DNA of 22,615 bases from Burkholderiales bacterium (lineage in GTDB: Bacteria; Pseudomonadota; Gammaproteobacteria; Burkholderiales; Usitatibacteraceae): NCBI GenBank assembly GCA_025350945.1, contig JANXWW010000102.1, positions 1 to 22,615 on the forward strand. The letters are read 5' to 3'. The notes under the pieces are model-generated. The model had not been told where the DNA came from. It saw only the letters and a list, made by a program, of their open reading frames with translations, and made no database searches. This document shows positions 8,468-16,743 of this stretch, piece by piece. Numbering within the stretch: position 1 is the first letter of the stretch; each line of letters starts with the position of its first letter. A program made the position numbers and the translations under genes.

Positions 8468-9898
8468 GTGCTTTTTAACTCTTTAGAGTTCCTGGTCGGC
8501 TTCCTGCCGATTGTTCTGTTGATCTATTATCTGTTGCCGCATCGCGTGCAAAATACTTTTCTTGTATTAGCGAGCTGCTTTTTTTACGCGAGCTGGGATT
8601 GGCGATTTTTGTTGCCGCTTCTGGTGACGACCAGTATTGATTACTGGGCCGCTCAACGCATGGAAGCGAGCCTGGTTCTTAACGAGCCCACGTCTGCCCG
8701 TAAAAAATATCTCATCACGAGCATTGTCCTGAATCTTTCATTGCTGGGGTTTTTCAAATATTTTAATTTCTTCGCTGACTCAGCAACCTTATTGGCCAAC
8801 ACGCTCGGATTCAATATTGGAACGCGCACTTTTGAAATTGTGTTGCCCATCGCAATTTCGTTTTACACGTTTCAGGCGCTTTCGTACACGATTGACGTGT
8901 ATCGTGGCGAAATACATGCGACCAAATCGTTTTGGGATTTCTTTCTCGCCGTACTTTATTTTCCGCATCTCGTGGCGGGCCCGATCCAACGAGCTGCTAC
9001 GCTGATTCCTCAGGTTACTAATCCCAGAATAATCAGCAGCGAAAAAATAAGGGAGGGGCTTCACCTGATTGTTTGGGGTTTCTTCAAAAAGATTGTCATC
9101 GCCGACAACTTGGCACCCATCGTCAACGCCGCTTTCTCGACACCTTCCCCATCGGGAGGAGTGGTGACAGTGGGTGTGATTGCTTTTGCGTTTCAAATTT
9201 ATTGTGATTTCTCGGGTTATACCGACATCGCCAGGGGCATCGCCAAGCTGATGGGCTTTGAGTTTATGCTCAACTTTAATCTTCCCTACTTTGCAACCAA
9301 TCCTGCTGATTTTTGGCGACGCTGGCACATCAGCCTTTCAACCTGGTTGCGCGATTATTTATACAAACCATTGGGTGGAAACCGCACCAGCACGATCAAG
9401 GTATATCGCAATTTAATGATCACAATGGTTTTAGGCGGCTTGTGGCACGGCGCGGCATGGAATTTCATTTTGTGGGGGTTTTATCATGGCTTTCTACTCA
9501 CCGCGCACCGCGTAATGCAACCATTGCTGCTTCTAATGGGCAAAACATTCAATTTTACGCCTGGACTTTGGAAATGGTTCACCGTTCTCTGCATGTTTGT
9601 GCTCACATGCTACGGCTGGCTTCTGTTCAGGGCAACCTCATTAAACCAAGTGGTGGAAATGTCAATTGCGCTGTTGAATCCGCTGGAAGGAATACAGCGG
9701 GATCTGGTCAAACAAGTGGCACTTATCATCTCACCGCTGCTTGTCGTTCAGATTATTCAATTTCGTAGTGGCATGCTTTTTTTCACACAAGCAAAAGCAT
9801 TTCCCCGGTTTCTTGCCGTTATTGCCTACACCCTGATGATCTATCTTTCCGTGTTTCATGGCGGGCAGCCGCAGGCATTCGTATACTTTCAGTTTTAG
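8468..9898 (+). CDS. MBOAT-family membrane O-acyltransferase (AlgI-like)
   Basis: This 476-residue multi-pass protein matches the AlgI/DltB-type acyltransferases that move acetyl groups across the membrane onto polysaccharides. MLFNSLEFLVGFLPIVLLIY is a classic family N terminus. The core contains YFPHLVAGPIQR (about 164-175), FCDFSG-like YCDFSGYTDIARG (245-257), DFWRRWHISLSTWLRDYLY (281-299) and LGGLWHGAAWNF (322-333) with the presumed catalytic H327. Length is normal. The GTG start is fixed by AAGGGG six bases upstream. The SGNH-type partner gene begins 11 bases after its stop, matching the usual pairing of membrane acyl carrier and periplasmic transferase. The polymer acetylated is presumably the product of this locus, which is inference. 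Confidence 0.93.
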   Translation: MLFNSLEFLVGFLPIVLLIYYLLPHRVQNTFLVLASCFFYASWDWRFLLPLLVTTSIDYWAAQRMEASLVLNEPTSARKKYLITSIVLNLSLLGFFKYFNFFADSATLLANTLGFNIGTRTFEIVLPIAISFYTFQALSYTIDVYRGEIHATKSFWDFFLAVLYFPHLVAGPIQRAATLIPQVTNPRIISSEKIREGLHLIVWGFFKKIVIADNLAPIVNAAFSTPSPSGGVVTVGVIAFAFQIYCDFSGYTDIARGIAKLMGFEFMLNFNLPYFATNPADFWRRWHISLSTWLRDYLYKPLGGNRTSTIKVYRNLMITMVLGGLWHGAAWNFILWGFYHGFLLTAHRVMQPLLLLMGKTFNFTPGLWKWFTVLCMFVLTCYGWLLFRATSLNQVVEMSIALLNPLEGIQRDLVKQVALIISPLLVVQIIQFRSGMLFFTQAKAFPRFLAVIAYTLMIYLSVFHGGQPQAFVYFQF

Positions 9899-9909
9899 GG
9901 CAAGGCCAC

Positions 9910-11001
9910 ATGTCAACATCGACAATTATGCGTGTCGCGATTTACGGTCTTATTTACGGTCTTTTATCGCTCACCACTTTGGAAGTCGCAGCGCGTGTGG
10001 ATGACTTTTTTCGCGAGCGCGCGCCATTGTTGCGTCCCTATTCGATCAACAACCTTTTTCAATCCAGCCAGTTGGGAAAGGAAGGAGTGCCGAATGCAAA
10101 GTTTGCCAAGTGGCAAATGAACTCACTGGGATATCGCGGCCCGGAGCCTATTTCGGGACGAGCCAACATTATCGTTTTCGGTGCATCAGAATCGTTTGGG
10201 TTGTATGAATCTGCAAACAATGAATATCCGCGCATCATTGAAAAAACGCTGAATGAAACATTAAACAATCGGTTTAACGTCATTAACATTGCGATGCCGG
10301 GCATCCGTATCGGTCGAGTAACTTATCTGGATGCGGCGCTGAAAAAAACGCAACCTCAGTTTGTAATCGTATACCCCAGCCCGGCGAACTATATCGGCAC
10401 CACAACGGCTTTTTGTGGGCAGCCGGTGCGGCCTGTGGCAGATCAGCGAACCTTGGCGGATTATTCCCGATTCATTGGAAAAGCCGTTGAAACGGGGAAA
10501 AAGCTCGCACCCGAAGCACTTAGAACCGTGCTGGGAAAATACACCATCTGGAGCGCATCACGCGATCAGAAGCCAATTGAAAAAATGCCCATCGAAACGC
10601 TTTCAGCCATGGAAAAAGATTTTGGTTGCGTCATCGACACCATTCGAGCGGGCGGGGGCAAACCCATCCTCATCACGCATGCAACTTTTTTTGGCGTAAC
10701 GCTTAAAGAATCGGATCGCGCGATGCTTACCGCGTGGCGACGTTTTTATCCCAATTTGCTTGAAGACGGATTCATTGATCTCGAACGCCGAACAAATGAA
10801 TTAATTAAAGACATCGGGCGGCGTGAGGGCGTGCCGGTCGTTGATGCGGCAAATATCATTCCAGGCGGGCCAGAATACTTTGCAGATTTTGTGCATTTCA
10901 CAGACAAGGGCGCGAAAAAAATGGCCGACCTTGTTGCCAGCAAAATAATCGAACACCTTAATCAAACTGACGCAGGCCAAACGAGCCGTGCCATAAAATA
11001 A
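9910..11001 (+). CDS. SGNH/GDSL hydrolase-like periplasmic acyltransferase partner
   Basis: This 363-residue protein has an N-terminal membrane anchor or uncleaved signal (about 7-27) and an SGNH-like domain. Block I is VFGASESFG (89-97) with presumed nucleophile S93. AMPGIRIG (128-135) supplies the glycine block, PSPANY (156-161) the asparagine block, and FADFVHFTDKG (324-334) the D-x-x-H pair (D326, H329). All four SGNH positions therefore seem present. Similar proteins next to MBOAT genes transfer acetyl groups to exported polysaccharides, so it is probably the transferase half of that module rather than a free esterase. AAGG lies four bases before the ATG. Its stop is one base from the stop of the convergent deacetylase gene. 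Confidence 0.85.
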   Translation: MSTSTIMRVAIYGLIYGLLSLTTLEVAARVDDFFRERAPLLRPYSINNLFQSSQLGKEGVPNAKFAKWQMNSLGYRGPEPISGRANIIVFGASESFGLYESANNEYPRIIEKTLNETLNNRFNVINIAMPGIRIGRVTYLDAALKKTQPQFVIVYPSPANYIGTTTAFCGQPVRPVADQRTLADYSRFIGKAVETGKKLAPEALRTVLGKYTIWSASRDQKPIEKMPIETLSAMEKDFGCVIDTIRAGGGKPILITHATFFGVTLKESDRAMLTAWRRFYPNLLEDGFIDLERRTNELIKDIGRREGVPVVDAANIIPGGPEYFADFVHFTDKGAKKMADLVASKIIEHLNQTDAGQTSRAIK

Positions 11002-11002
11002 T

Positions 11003-11650
11003 TCAGCCAATCCCCAAGCCGGAGAAAGACTGCGATGCCCATCCTCGCGATTTCCAAGTCGGCAGCAATTCTTCGAGCGCATCCAATGTATGTGCATTAT
11101 CGTCATGCATCAGCACGATTTCGCCACGGTTCATGGGCTGCTCGGAGAATCGTTGGACAATACTTTTGGCACCAAGACCCTGATAATCCATGCTGTCGTA
11201 AGACCACATCGCGACCGTTTGTTTGCGCCACATTAAGGCAAATAACAACCGGGCTGACAATTCGCCGCGAGGCGGACGAAATGTATGCCGCTGATGGCCA
11301 TCAAATTCTTCCAATAATTTATCGGTGCGATCAATTTCTGCAAGTTGCTGGGCAAGCGGCAGGCTTCGGTAATCGCGATGGAAATATGAATGATTGCCGA
11401 GCTGATGTCCGTCTTTTACAATTTTGCGGGCAAGCTCAGGATACTTGACGAGATTTTCGCCTATTGTAAAAAATGTTGCTTTCATCCCATATTTGGCCAA
11501 CACCGCCAGCACCAAAGGCGTGAAATCAGGGTGCGGACCATCATCGAAAGTGAGCGCTATAGCATCAGAATGTATACGCGCTTTGGTGATCAACCATGAT
11601 GGCGGCAACATTTCTGCCAATGACCGCTTAATCCCCTTGACAACCTTCAT
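11003..11650 (-). CDS. polysaccharide deacetylase (CE4, NodB domain)
   Basis: This compact 215-residue protein contains all five NodB motifs: LTFDDGPHPD (33-42, metal and catalytic aspartates), GNHSYFH (85-91, two histidines), RPPRG (125-129), MWSYDSMDY (148-156) and IVLMHDD (178-184, catalytic histidine). It should be an active metal-dependent de-N-acetylase or related esterase acting on amino-sugar polymers. A longer frame reaches 11746. The ATG at 11650 is preferred because it forms an ATGA overlap with the stop of the upstream glycosyltransferase gene and leaves a domain-sized protein. No signal peptide is evident with this start, so it may act on cytoplasmic lipid-linked sugars or be exported by another route. 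It ends one base from the SGNH gene's stop. Confidence 0.9.
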   Translation of the reverse strand: MKVVKGIKRSLAEMLPPSWLITKARIHSDAIALTFDDGPHPDFTPLVLAVLAKYGMKATFFTIGENLVKYPELARKIVKDGHQLGNHSYFHRDYRSLPLAQQLAEIDRTDKLLEEFDGHQRHTFRPPRGELSARLLFALMWRKQTVAMWSYDSMDYQGLGAKSIVQRFSEQPMNRGEIVLMHDDNAHTLDALEELLPTWKSRGWASQSFSGLGIG

Positions 11651-12816
11651 AGCGTCTCGTCGCCTTGGATGACGGCAGCAAGTTGCGCCGCATTTTGCAT
11701 CCATGTACCTGTTTTCACTGCACTTTGTACTTTGCTTCGATCCCAATTTCGCGATAGCGCTTCCGTCAGTGCTCCTGCGAGCGCGTTAACGTCGCCAGCC
11801 GCCACCAGCAGACCACTAGCCGGTGTAACGACCTCTGGAATGCCGCCAACGGTCGTGGCAACGCTCGGAACACCACAGGAAGCCGCCTCAAGCAAAACAT
11901 TGGGCACACCTTCATGGTGGCTGGGCAGACACAACACGTCAGCAGCATTAATCCATTCGGGCAATGCGTCGTGCGATACCCTGCCAAGAAATCGAATCGC
12001 TTCGCCAAGCCCGAATTGTTTACTCAAGCGCTCAATCTCGGCGCGCGCAATGCCATCGCCCGCATAGAGCAGCATGGCAAAACTGTTGCCTGCGGCAACC
12101 TTGGCAAATGATTGGATCAAATCAACTACCCCTTTATCACTTTTAAGATTTCCAACATAAAGAATAATTTTTGCTGTGCTCGACAAATTGAGTTTGGCTC
12201 GGCAAACACCACGATCAAATGGGCGAAATTTTTGCCCATCGATGCCATTGTAGATGACAGTAAGTTTTCTGGGTTGCACGCCCAAATCGACCAGCATATC
12301 CCGAAGATACGTGCTTACGCTCACCACGGCCGACGCGTGATTCAGCGCCCATACCGCCAAAACACGCCGGATATATTGACTACCTAAAACTTCAACATCC
12401 GTGCCATGCACTTTAACTACCACTCTGATTCTGCTTAGTTTTGCTAACAAAACAGCGGCAAAACCATCCGGAAACGCCCAAGTTGCATAGATCGCCTCGG
12501 GCTTTTCACGTCTGACGCGCATCCACTGTGGAAGTAAAGACAAGAACATGAGTGGCCCATTCAGCCAACTCGCCATCTTCGGAATATAGAAAAAAACCGG
12601 GTAGCTGACGGGAATGCTTTTCCATTCCTTCTGAGCCCGCAAATCCCCCTGCCGCCCCTCTCGTTTGAAGTTCAACATTCGCCGCCAATCAATAGGCGCG
12701 ATAACGGCTGATACGCTCAATACTTCATTGAGCGCAAGCACCTGCTGCTCATTGAATGTTGAACGCATGGGTTCCAACGGGTTCGGGAAAAGATTGGTGA
12801 TCACAACAACACTCAT
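11647..12816 (-). CDS. family 4 glycosyltransferase
   Basis: This 389-residue GT-B enzyme opens with MSVVVITNLFPNPLEPMRS. The N domain includes YATWAFPDGF and VVKVHGTDVE. The donor domain has IIYNGID-like VIYNGIDGQKFRP, ILYVGNLKSDKGVVDLI and the E-x7-E signature in HEGVPNVLLEAASCGVP, followed by VGGIPEVV. These are standard GT4 donor-binding features. It overlaps the upstream GT4 gene by four bases (ATGA) and the downstream deacetylase start by four bases, so the three genes are probably translationally coupled. Sugar specificity cannot be read. Confidence 0.92.
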   Translation of the reverse strand: MSVVVITNLFPNPLEPMRSTFNEQQVLALNEVLSVSAVIAPIDWRRMLNFKREGRQGDLRAQKEWKSIPVSYPVFFYIPKMASWLNGPLMFLSLLPQWMRVRREKPEAIYATWAFPDGFAAVLLAKLSRIRVVVKVHGTDVEVLGSQYIRRVLAVWALNHASAVVSVSTYLRDMLVDLGVQPRKLTVIYNGIDGQKFRPFDRGVCRAKLNLSSTAKIILYVGNLKSDKGVVDLIQSFAKVAAGNSFAMLLYAGDGIARAEIERLSKQFGLGEAIRFLGRVSHDALPEWINAADVLCLPSHHEGVPNVLLEAASCGVPSVATTVGGIPEVVTPASGLLVAAGDVNALAGALTEALSRNWDRSKVQSAVKTGTWMQNAAQLAAVIQGDETL

Positions 12817-13958
12817 ATCGCCCGTGCCTGATGGGTATCGGCAAGCGATGCCATATCAAAATTATGTTGATATACCGCATCATAGCGATTCGCCATTATG
12901 CGTACAGACCCGCCTTCCTCAGCGAATTTTCGATTAAGCAGACCCATCTCGATTCTTTCTTGCGGCGCACGAACTAACCGCAACACGGCCTCGGCAAATT
13001 GCGCAGGCGATTTCGCAGCAACCAAATAACCATTGCGCTCGCTCTGTACAATTTCTTTATTGCCGCCCACATCCGTGGCCACAATCGGCAAGGCAGCCGC
13101 ACACGCCTCAAGCAGCGAAATCGAATAACCTTCCGTTACGGAGGACAAAACAAAAATATCAAGCCCGCATAATAGATTCGCGATATCACTCCGGTCACCC
13201 AGAAAACAAACGACCGTTCCCAAATTTAATCTCGTCGTGCATGCCTCCAACTCTGCCCTGAGCGCGCCATCGCCAATCAACACAAGGCGAGCAGTTGGCG
13301 CGGCAGCGTGAACGATGGCCATTGCCTGAAGCAGCATATTGTGATCTTTTAGCGGATTCAATCTGGCCACTATGCCGAGCACAACTGAATCTTGTGTCCA
13401 GCCAATTTCGTCCAGAAGCTTTCGTTTGGCCCCTGCATTGCGAACCGGGAAACGATCTATGGGTATGCCGTTGTAGATGGTAATGGATTTCGCTTTAGAG
13501 AGAATTTTATGCTTTACAAAATTGTCGCGAGCAGCGTTGCACACTACTGCCGCAACCGCAGAAAAAAACATGGATAGGCGGTAGAGAAATTCACGTTTCC
13601 AGGAGAGCGAATTTCCTCCCATGCCATGACGAGTGTTCACACGGCGTACACCCAAAAACGCAGACGCCAACACCGCGTGGTAGTGAGCGACCGCGTTGTG
13701 CGAATGAATAACGTCCGCGTTCTGACCCGCGATGGCATGGCGCATCGTGCGGATTGCGCGCCAATCCAAACCCGGCTTTTTCTGGCAACTGATCAAAGAA
13801 ACACCAAGACGCTGTATTTCGTCGGCAAGCTTGCCTGGCTCAAACAGACACACGACCTGACACGCATGCCCATTTCGGTGCTGCTGCTCGATCAAATCAA
13901 CGACCACGCGTTCTAAACCCCCGCGGTTGAGATTCTCAACAACGTGCGTCACGCGCAT
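12813..13958 (-). CDS. family 4 glycosyltransferase
   Basis: This 381-residue GT-B enzyme begins RVTHVVENLNRGGLERVVVD, the glycine-rich first loop typical of GT4 enzymes, then ADVIHSHNAVAHYHA and VNTRHGMGG. The C domain carries TIYNGIPIDRFP, GIVARLNPLKDHNMLLQA, LVLIGDGALRAELE and the E-x7-E signature in TEGYSISLLEACAA followed by ATDVGGNKEIV. The N-terminal style resembles sugar transferases of exosortase-associated EPS loci, though membership of a specific subfamily is not shown. It is the first gene of a three-gene minus-strand operon and overlaps the next gene by four bases. AAGG lies about ten bases before the ATG, a slightly long spacing. Confidence 0.92.
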   Translation of the reverse strand: MRVTHVVENLNRGGLERVVVDLIEQQHRNGHACQVVCLFEPGKLADEIQRLGVSLISCQKKPGLDWRAIRTMRHAIAGQNADVIHSHNAVAHYHAVLASAFLGVRRVNTRHGMGGNSLSWKREFLYRLSMFFSAVAAVVCNAARDNFVKHKILSKAKSITIYNGIPIDRFPVRNAGAKRKLLDEIGWTQDSVVLGIVARLNPLKDHNMLLQAMAIVHAAAPTARLVLIGDGALRAELEACTTRLNLGTVVCFLGDRSDIANLLCGLDIFVLSSVTEGYSISLLEACAAALPIVATDVGGNKEIVQSERNGYLVAAKSPAQFAEAVLRLVRAPQERIEMGLLNRKFAEEGGSVRIMANRYDAVYQHNFDMASLADTHQARAI

Positions 13959-13984
13959 GCTAGGCTAACCTTGCACGACAAGAA

Positions 13985-13998
13985 ATAATAGGGAAAAT
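13985..13998 (+). repeat. 14-base direct repeat, copy 1
   Basis: ATAATAGGGAAAAT recurs at 14068-14081 as ATAGTAGGGAAAAT, with one difference and 83 bases between starts. It lies just upstream of the minus-strand GT4 gene and could be a paired binding site. Confidence 0.5.
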
Positions 13999-14067
13999 CA
14001 ACAAAACTAAATGGTGAGTCGTGCACGTCGTTGAAACTTGCGCTCCATATTTTTGGGTTGCACATCG

Positions 14068-14081
14068 ATAGTAGGGAAAAT
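14068..14081 (+). repeat. 14-base direct repeat, copy 2
   Basis: ATAGTAGGGAAAAT differs from copy 1 (13985-13998) at one base. Being intergenic and close to identical, the pair may be regulatory. Confidence 0.5.
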
Positions 14082-14287
14082 TTGGCATTTGGTTATTCAT
14101 CAGACAAACCAAACATGAAGGTTTCTTTCCAAAAAGTGACTTTGGATGACATTTCTTCAATCAATCATTTTAACGCACTAATATGGCTTATTGGCTATTA
14201 TCAGTGTGACTGGCGCTCTAGTTGAGGTGACGACAAGCAAATTGCGGTCTTTATTATTCTTTAAAAAAAATATTGTAAAAAATCCTG

Positions 14288-14321
14288 CGTGCTGGAAGCG
14301 ACCTCGTTCCACTACAGCACG
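14288..14321 (-). terminator. hairpin with a minus-strand T run
   Basis: CGTGCTG (14288-14294) pairs with CAGCACG (14315-14321). GGAA/TTCC inside offers alternative pairing. Read on the minus strand the stem is followed within five bases by TTTTTT, so it could end a minus-strand transcript entering from the GT2 side. It could equally be a leader structure. Confidence 0.3.
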
Positions 14322-14350
14322 TTTATACTTCAATTACATATAATTATAAA
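14322..14350 (+). promoter_or_regulatory. candidate sigma-70 promoter of the GT2 operon
   Basis: TTTATA (14322-14327), a 17-base spacer and TATAAA (14345-14350) give four of six and five of six consensus matches. A perfect TATAAT (14339-14344) overlaps but has no -35 at proper distance. The predicted leader to the TTG start is about 55 bases. Confidence 0.4.
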
Positions 14351-14401
14351 TTCCGAATGCTAACAATACATTTCACTCCCATTACCGGACTGGTGCCTTG
14401 T

Positions 14402-14406
14402 GGAGG
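14402..14406 (+). promoter_or_regulatory. strong ribosome binding site that sets a TTG start
   Basis: GGAGG lies six bases before TTG 14413. It falls inside any protein begun at the upstream TTG 14398, so it argues for the shorter frame. Confidence 0.65.
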
Positions 14407-14412
14407 TGGGAA

Positions 14413-15474
14413 TTGCCGCTGATTAGCGTCATTATTCCAACTTTCAACCGTGCATACTGTTTAGAACGGGCGATTAACAGTGTGCTCGCGCAGCAGATGT
14501 ACAGCGACCTTGAAGTGGTCGTTGTGGATGACGGCTCTACTGACGACACCGAAGCATTAATTCGCATCCGTTACACAGACGAAAAGCGCGTGATTTATTT
14601 GCATCAGCCAAATAAAGGTGTCGCAGGTGCCAGAAACGCTGGATTCGCGACGGCGCGTGGCGAGTTTATCGCTCTGCTCGATTCAGACGATGTATGGATG
14701 CCATGGAAACTTGAACTACAGATCGCCTGCTTGCAGCGTTTTCCTGAAATCGGCATGGTTTGGAGCGACATGGAGGCAATGAACCCGGATGGAAAAGTCT
14801 TTGACCCCAAATACATACGAAACATGTACAGCACATTTCGTATGTATACGATGAAAGAGCTGTTTTCTCACCAATGCAAGCTGCACGAAGTCGCGTCATT
14901 TGCACCCTCTCTTACGGCTAAAATTGGCGACGCAAATTTTTATAGTGGGTACATTTTTTCCCATATGGTGATGGGTAGCCTGGTTCACACCTCAACGACC
15001 GTTCTGCGTCGCGAACGACTCGAAAAAGTTGGCAAATTTAATGAGGAATTAAAATTTTCCGGCGAAGATTTTGATTTTCATCTTAGGACTTGCCGTGTTG
15101 GTCTGGTTGGATTTGTGGATGTCTCAACCATACGCTATCAGCGTGGCATGACCGATGCCCTGACCAGACCCGAGAACAGAGTTCACATGGCAAATAATTT
15201 CTTGAAAACCATTTTACCCATCATAAAAAATAACCGAAATGAGATTAAATTGCCGGATGCTGACATCCGAACGACATTGGCGGACGCTTACAATTGGCTG
15301 GGCGAGGCGCAGCTTGATAGCGGAGATATAAAATCTGCTCGCCAAAACATATGGATTAGCCTGAAATACAAGCTTCGACAGCCACGCATCTTTACCCTCC
15401 TGATTTCCGCATATTTGCCACAATCTGCATTGGCATTTTTGCGCAAACTTAAACGAAAATTGACTACTAGTTGA
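14413..15474 (+). CDS. family 2 glycosyltransferase with helical C-terminal extension
   Basis: A TTG start at 14413 preceded by GGAGG gives 353 residues beginning MPLISVIIPTFNRAYCLERA, the standard opening of soluble GT-A enzymes. Motifs are VVVVDDGSTDDT (35-46), NKGVAGARNAG (67-77), LLDSDDVW (88-95, nucleotide/metal binding) and FSGEDFDFHLR (215-225, catalytic acidic region). No membrane helices follow. Residues about 285-325 (TTLADAYNWLGEAQLDSGDI) resemble a TPR-like helical pair and the tail is basic (KLKRKL), perhaps for membrane or partner contact. It heads a plus-strand cluster with the GNAT and deacetylase genes. Confidence 0.9.
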   Translation: MPLISVIIPTFNRAYCLERAINSVLAQQMYSDLEVVVVDDGSTDDTEALIRIRYTDEKRVIYLHQPNKGVAGARNAGFATARGEFIALLDSDDVWMPWKLELQIACLQRFPEIGMVWSDMEAMNPDGKVFDPKYIRNMYSTFRMYTMKELFSHQCKLHEVASFAPSLTAKIGDANFYSGYIFSHMVMGSLVHTSTTVLRRERLEKVGKFNEELKFSGEDFDFHLRTCRVGLVGFVDVSTIRYQRGMTDALTRPENRVHMANNFLKTILPIIKNNRNEIKLPDADIRTTLADAYNWLGEAQLDSGDIKSARQNIWISLKYKLRQPRIFTLLISAYLPQSALAFLRKLKRKLTTS

Positions 15475-15597
15475 AAATGATCGGCAGAGATTGGGGCACG
15501 CGCCACAAATTTTGGGAAACGGTTTTTCGCATGTTTCCTTGTGGCTAATCGAAACTATGGTTGTCTGCTGATATGCTTCAAAATGAGACTTAAACGC

Positions 15598-16743
15598 ATG
15601 GACATTTTCGTGAGCCTAAGCACGCTGCCTTCTTTGGAAGAGCTGGGCGCAATGTGGAAAACATTGCAGGATCGCAGCGAACATTCTTTTTTAACGTCAT
15701 GGTTTTGGATTGGAAGCTGGCTGGAAACGCTGCCCGATAATGTCACGCCTTTACTTCTGAAAGCCGAAAATAATGGGCAAATCGTGGGTGCCGGAATTAT
15801 TTTGTGCAGAACACGACTCCAGTTCAAGTTACTGGGAACGCCAGCCTACTATCTGAATTCGACCGGCGATCCCGAGCTCGATGCAATAACGATTGAATAC
15901 AATGGATTTTTGGCTGAGCGTTCAAGTGCAGAACAGATTATTGAGCAATTTCTGGCATTCTTATTTGCAAATCACGAGTATCACTGCAACGAGTTATTTA
16001 TCCACGGCGGACAAGACCCGCAGATGACACGGCGTATATTGCCCAGCGGCACACGCCTGCTGGTTCCAAGGGTGCGCCCATGCTACTCCGTCGACCTTAA
16101 TGCGCTGCGCGAATCTGGAGAAAACTATCTGGCTACATTAAGCGCTTCACGTCGATATGGCATTCGCCGAAATCTCCGCGAATATGCCAAAATCGGATTT
16201 TTCGACGTAAAGCCCGCCTCTAATATCGGGGAAGCGCAATCGTTTCTCAACGAATTGCGTAAACTACACCAAGCATACTGGGCACAAAAACAGCTGTCAG
16301 GCGCATTCACGAATCCGTTTTTTGACAAATTTATTCGCCATCTGATTGTTAAAAATTTCGACCACGGCGTCATTCAAATTCTCCGTATCAGTGCTGGAGT
16401 TCGTGCCATTGGATACTTGCTAAATTTTGTGTACGAGGGCCGTGTTTATCAATATCAGTCTGGATTTGATTATTATGTATGTGAGAAATATAACGGCCCT
16501 GGTTATGTAAGCCATATACATGGCGTTGAACACAATTTAAAAATTGGTCACCATACATATGATTACATGGCGGGCGATAGTGCCTACAAAAAAGCAATGG
16601 GAAAACCGTCCGCCGAACTCTCATGGCAGGTCGTACAGAGGAACACAATCAGTTTTCGGATAGAAGATAATATTCGGCAAAAAGTTCGGCGTATTCGTAA
16701 TCGATCAAAAAAGAGCAGGCATTTGGAGAGCGTCGCAGAGTGA
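15598..16743 (+). CDS. FemAB-like GNAT-family acyltransferase
   Basis: The frame encodes a protein with two GNAT-like halves, as in the FemAB/Acetyltransf_6 group often found in EPS loci. SFLTSWFWIGSWLETLP near the N terminus is a common family pattern. The second half has YSVDLNALRES, SASRRYGIRRNLREYAKIG, LRKLHQAYWAQK, GYLLNFVYEGRVYQYQSGFD, then a GPGYVSHIHGVEHNLKIG and YDYMAGDSAYKKAMG region that usually closes the fold. It may transfer an acyl or aminoacyl group to the sugar repeat. Start choice is unclear: GTG 15541, ATG 15583 and ATG 15598 are all in frame without a good ribosome site; 15598 best matches the family's usual N terminus. The gap before it holds a weak GGAAAC/GTTTCC inverted repeat (15515-15538). 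Its TGA overlaps the next gene's GTG. Confidence 0.78.
   Translation: MDIFVSLSTLPSLEELGAMWKTLQDRSEHSFLTSWFWIGSWLETLPDNVTPLLLKAENNGQIVGAGIILCRTRLQFKLLGTPAYYLNSTGDPELDAITIEYNGFLAERSSAEQIIEQFLAFLFANHEYHCNELFIHGGQDPQMTRRILPSGTRLLVPRVRPCYSVDLNALRESGENYLATLSASRRYGIRRNLREYAKIGFFDVKPASNIGEAQSFLNELRKLHQAYWAQKQLSGAFTNPFFDKFIRHLIVKNFDHGVIQILRISAGVRAIGYLLNFVYEGRVYQYQSGFDYYVCEKYNGPGYVSHIHGVEHNLKIGHHTYDYMAGDSAYKKAMGKPSAELSWQVVQRNTISFRIEDNIRQKVRRIRNRSKKSRHLESVAE

Larger units (their letters stand above)
13959..14412. other. 454-base divergent intergenic region
   Basis: It lies between the minus-strand GT4 operon and the plus-strand GT2 operon. It is AT-rich and contains a 14-base direct repeat (13985-13998 and 14068-14081), a hairpin (14288-14321) and a promoter-like pair (14322-14350). 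Read on the minus strand, the proximal repeat copy contains TATTAT, a plausible -10 for the GT4 operon, but no matching -35 is seen. Short frames of 60-70 codons inside it lack supporting ribosome sites and recognisable sequence. Confidence 0.5.

Noticed and set aside
11651..11746. N-terminal extension of the minus-strand deacetylase
   Set aside because: It lies wholly inside the upstream glycosyltransferase gene. The ATGA overlap at 11650 gives a domain-sized protein.
14031..14225. Small 64-codon plus-strand frame in the divergent region
   Set aside because: No ribosome site and no recognised sequence; it overlaps the second direct-repeat copy in AT-rich intergenic DNA.
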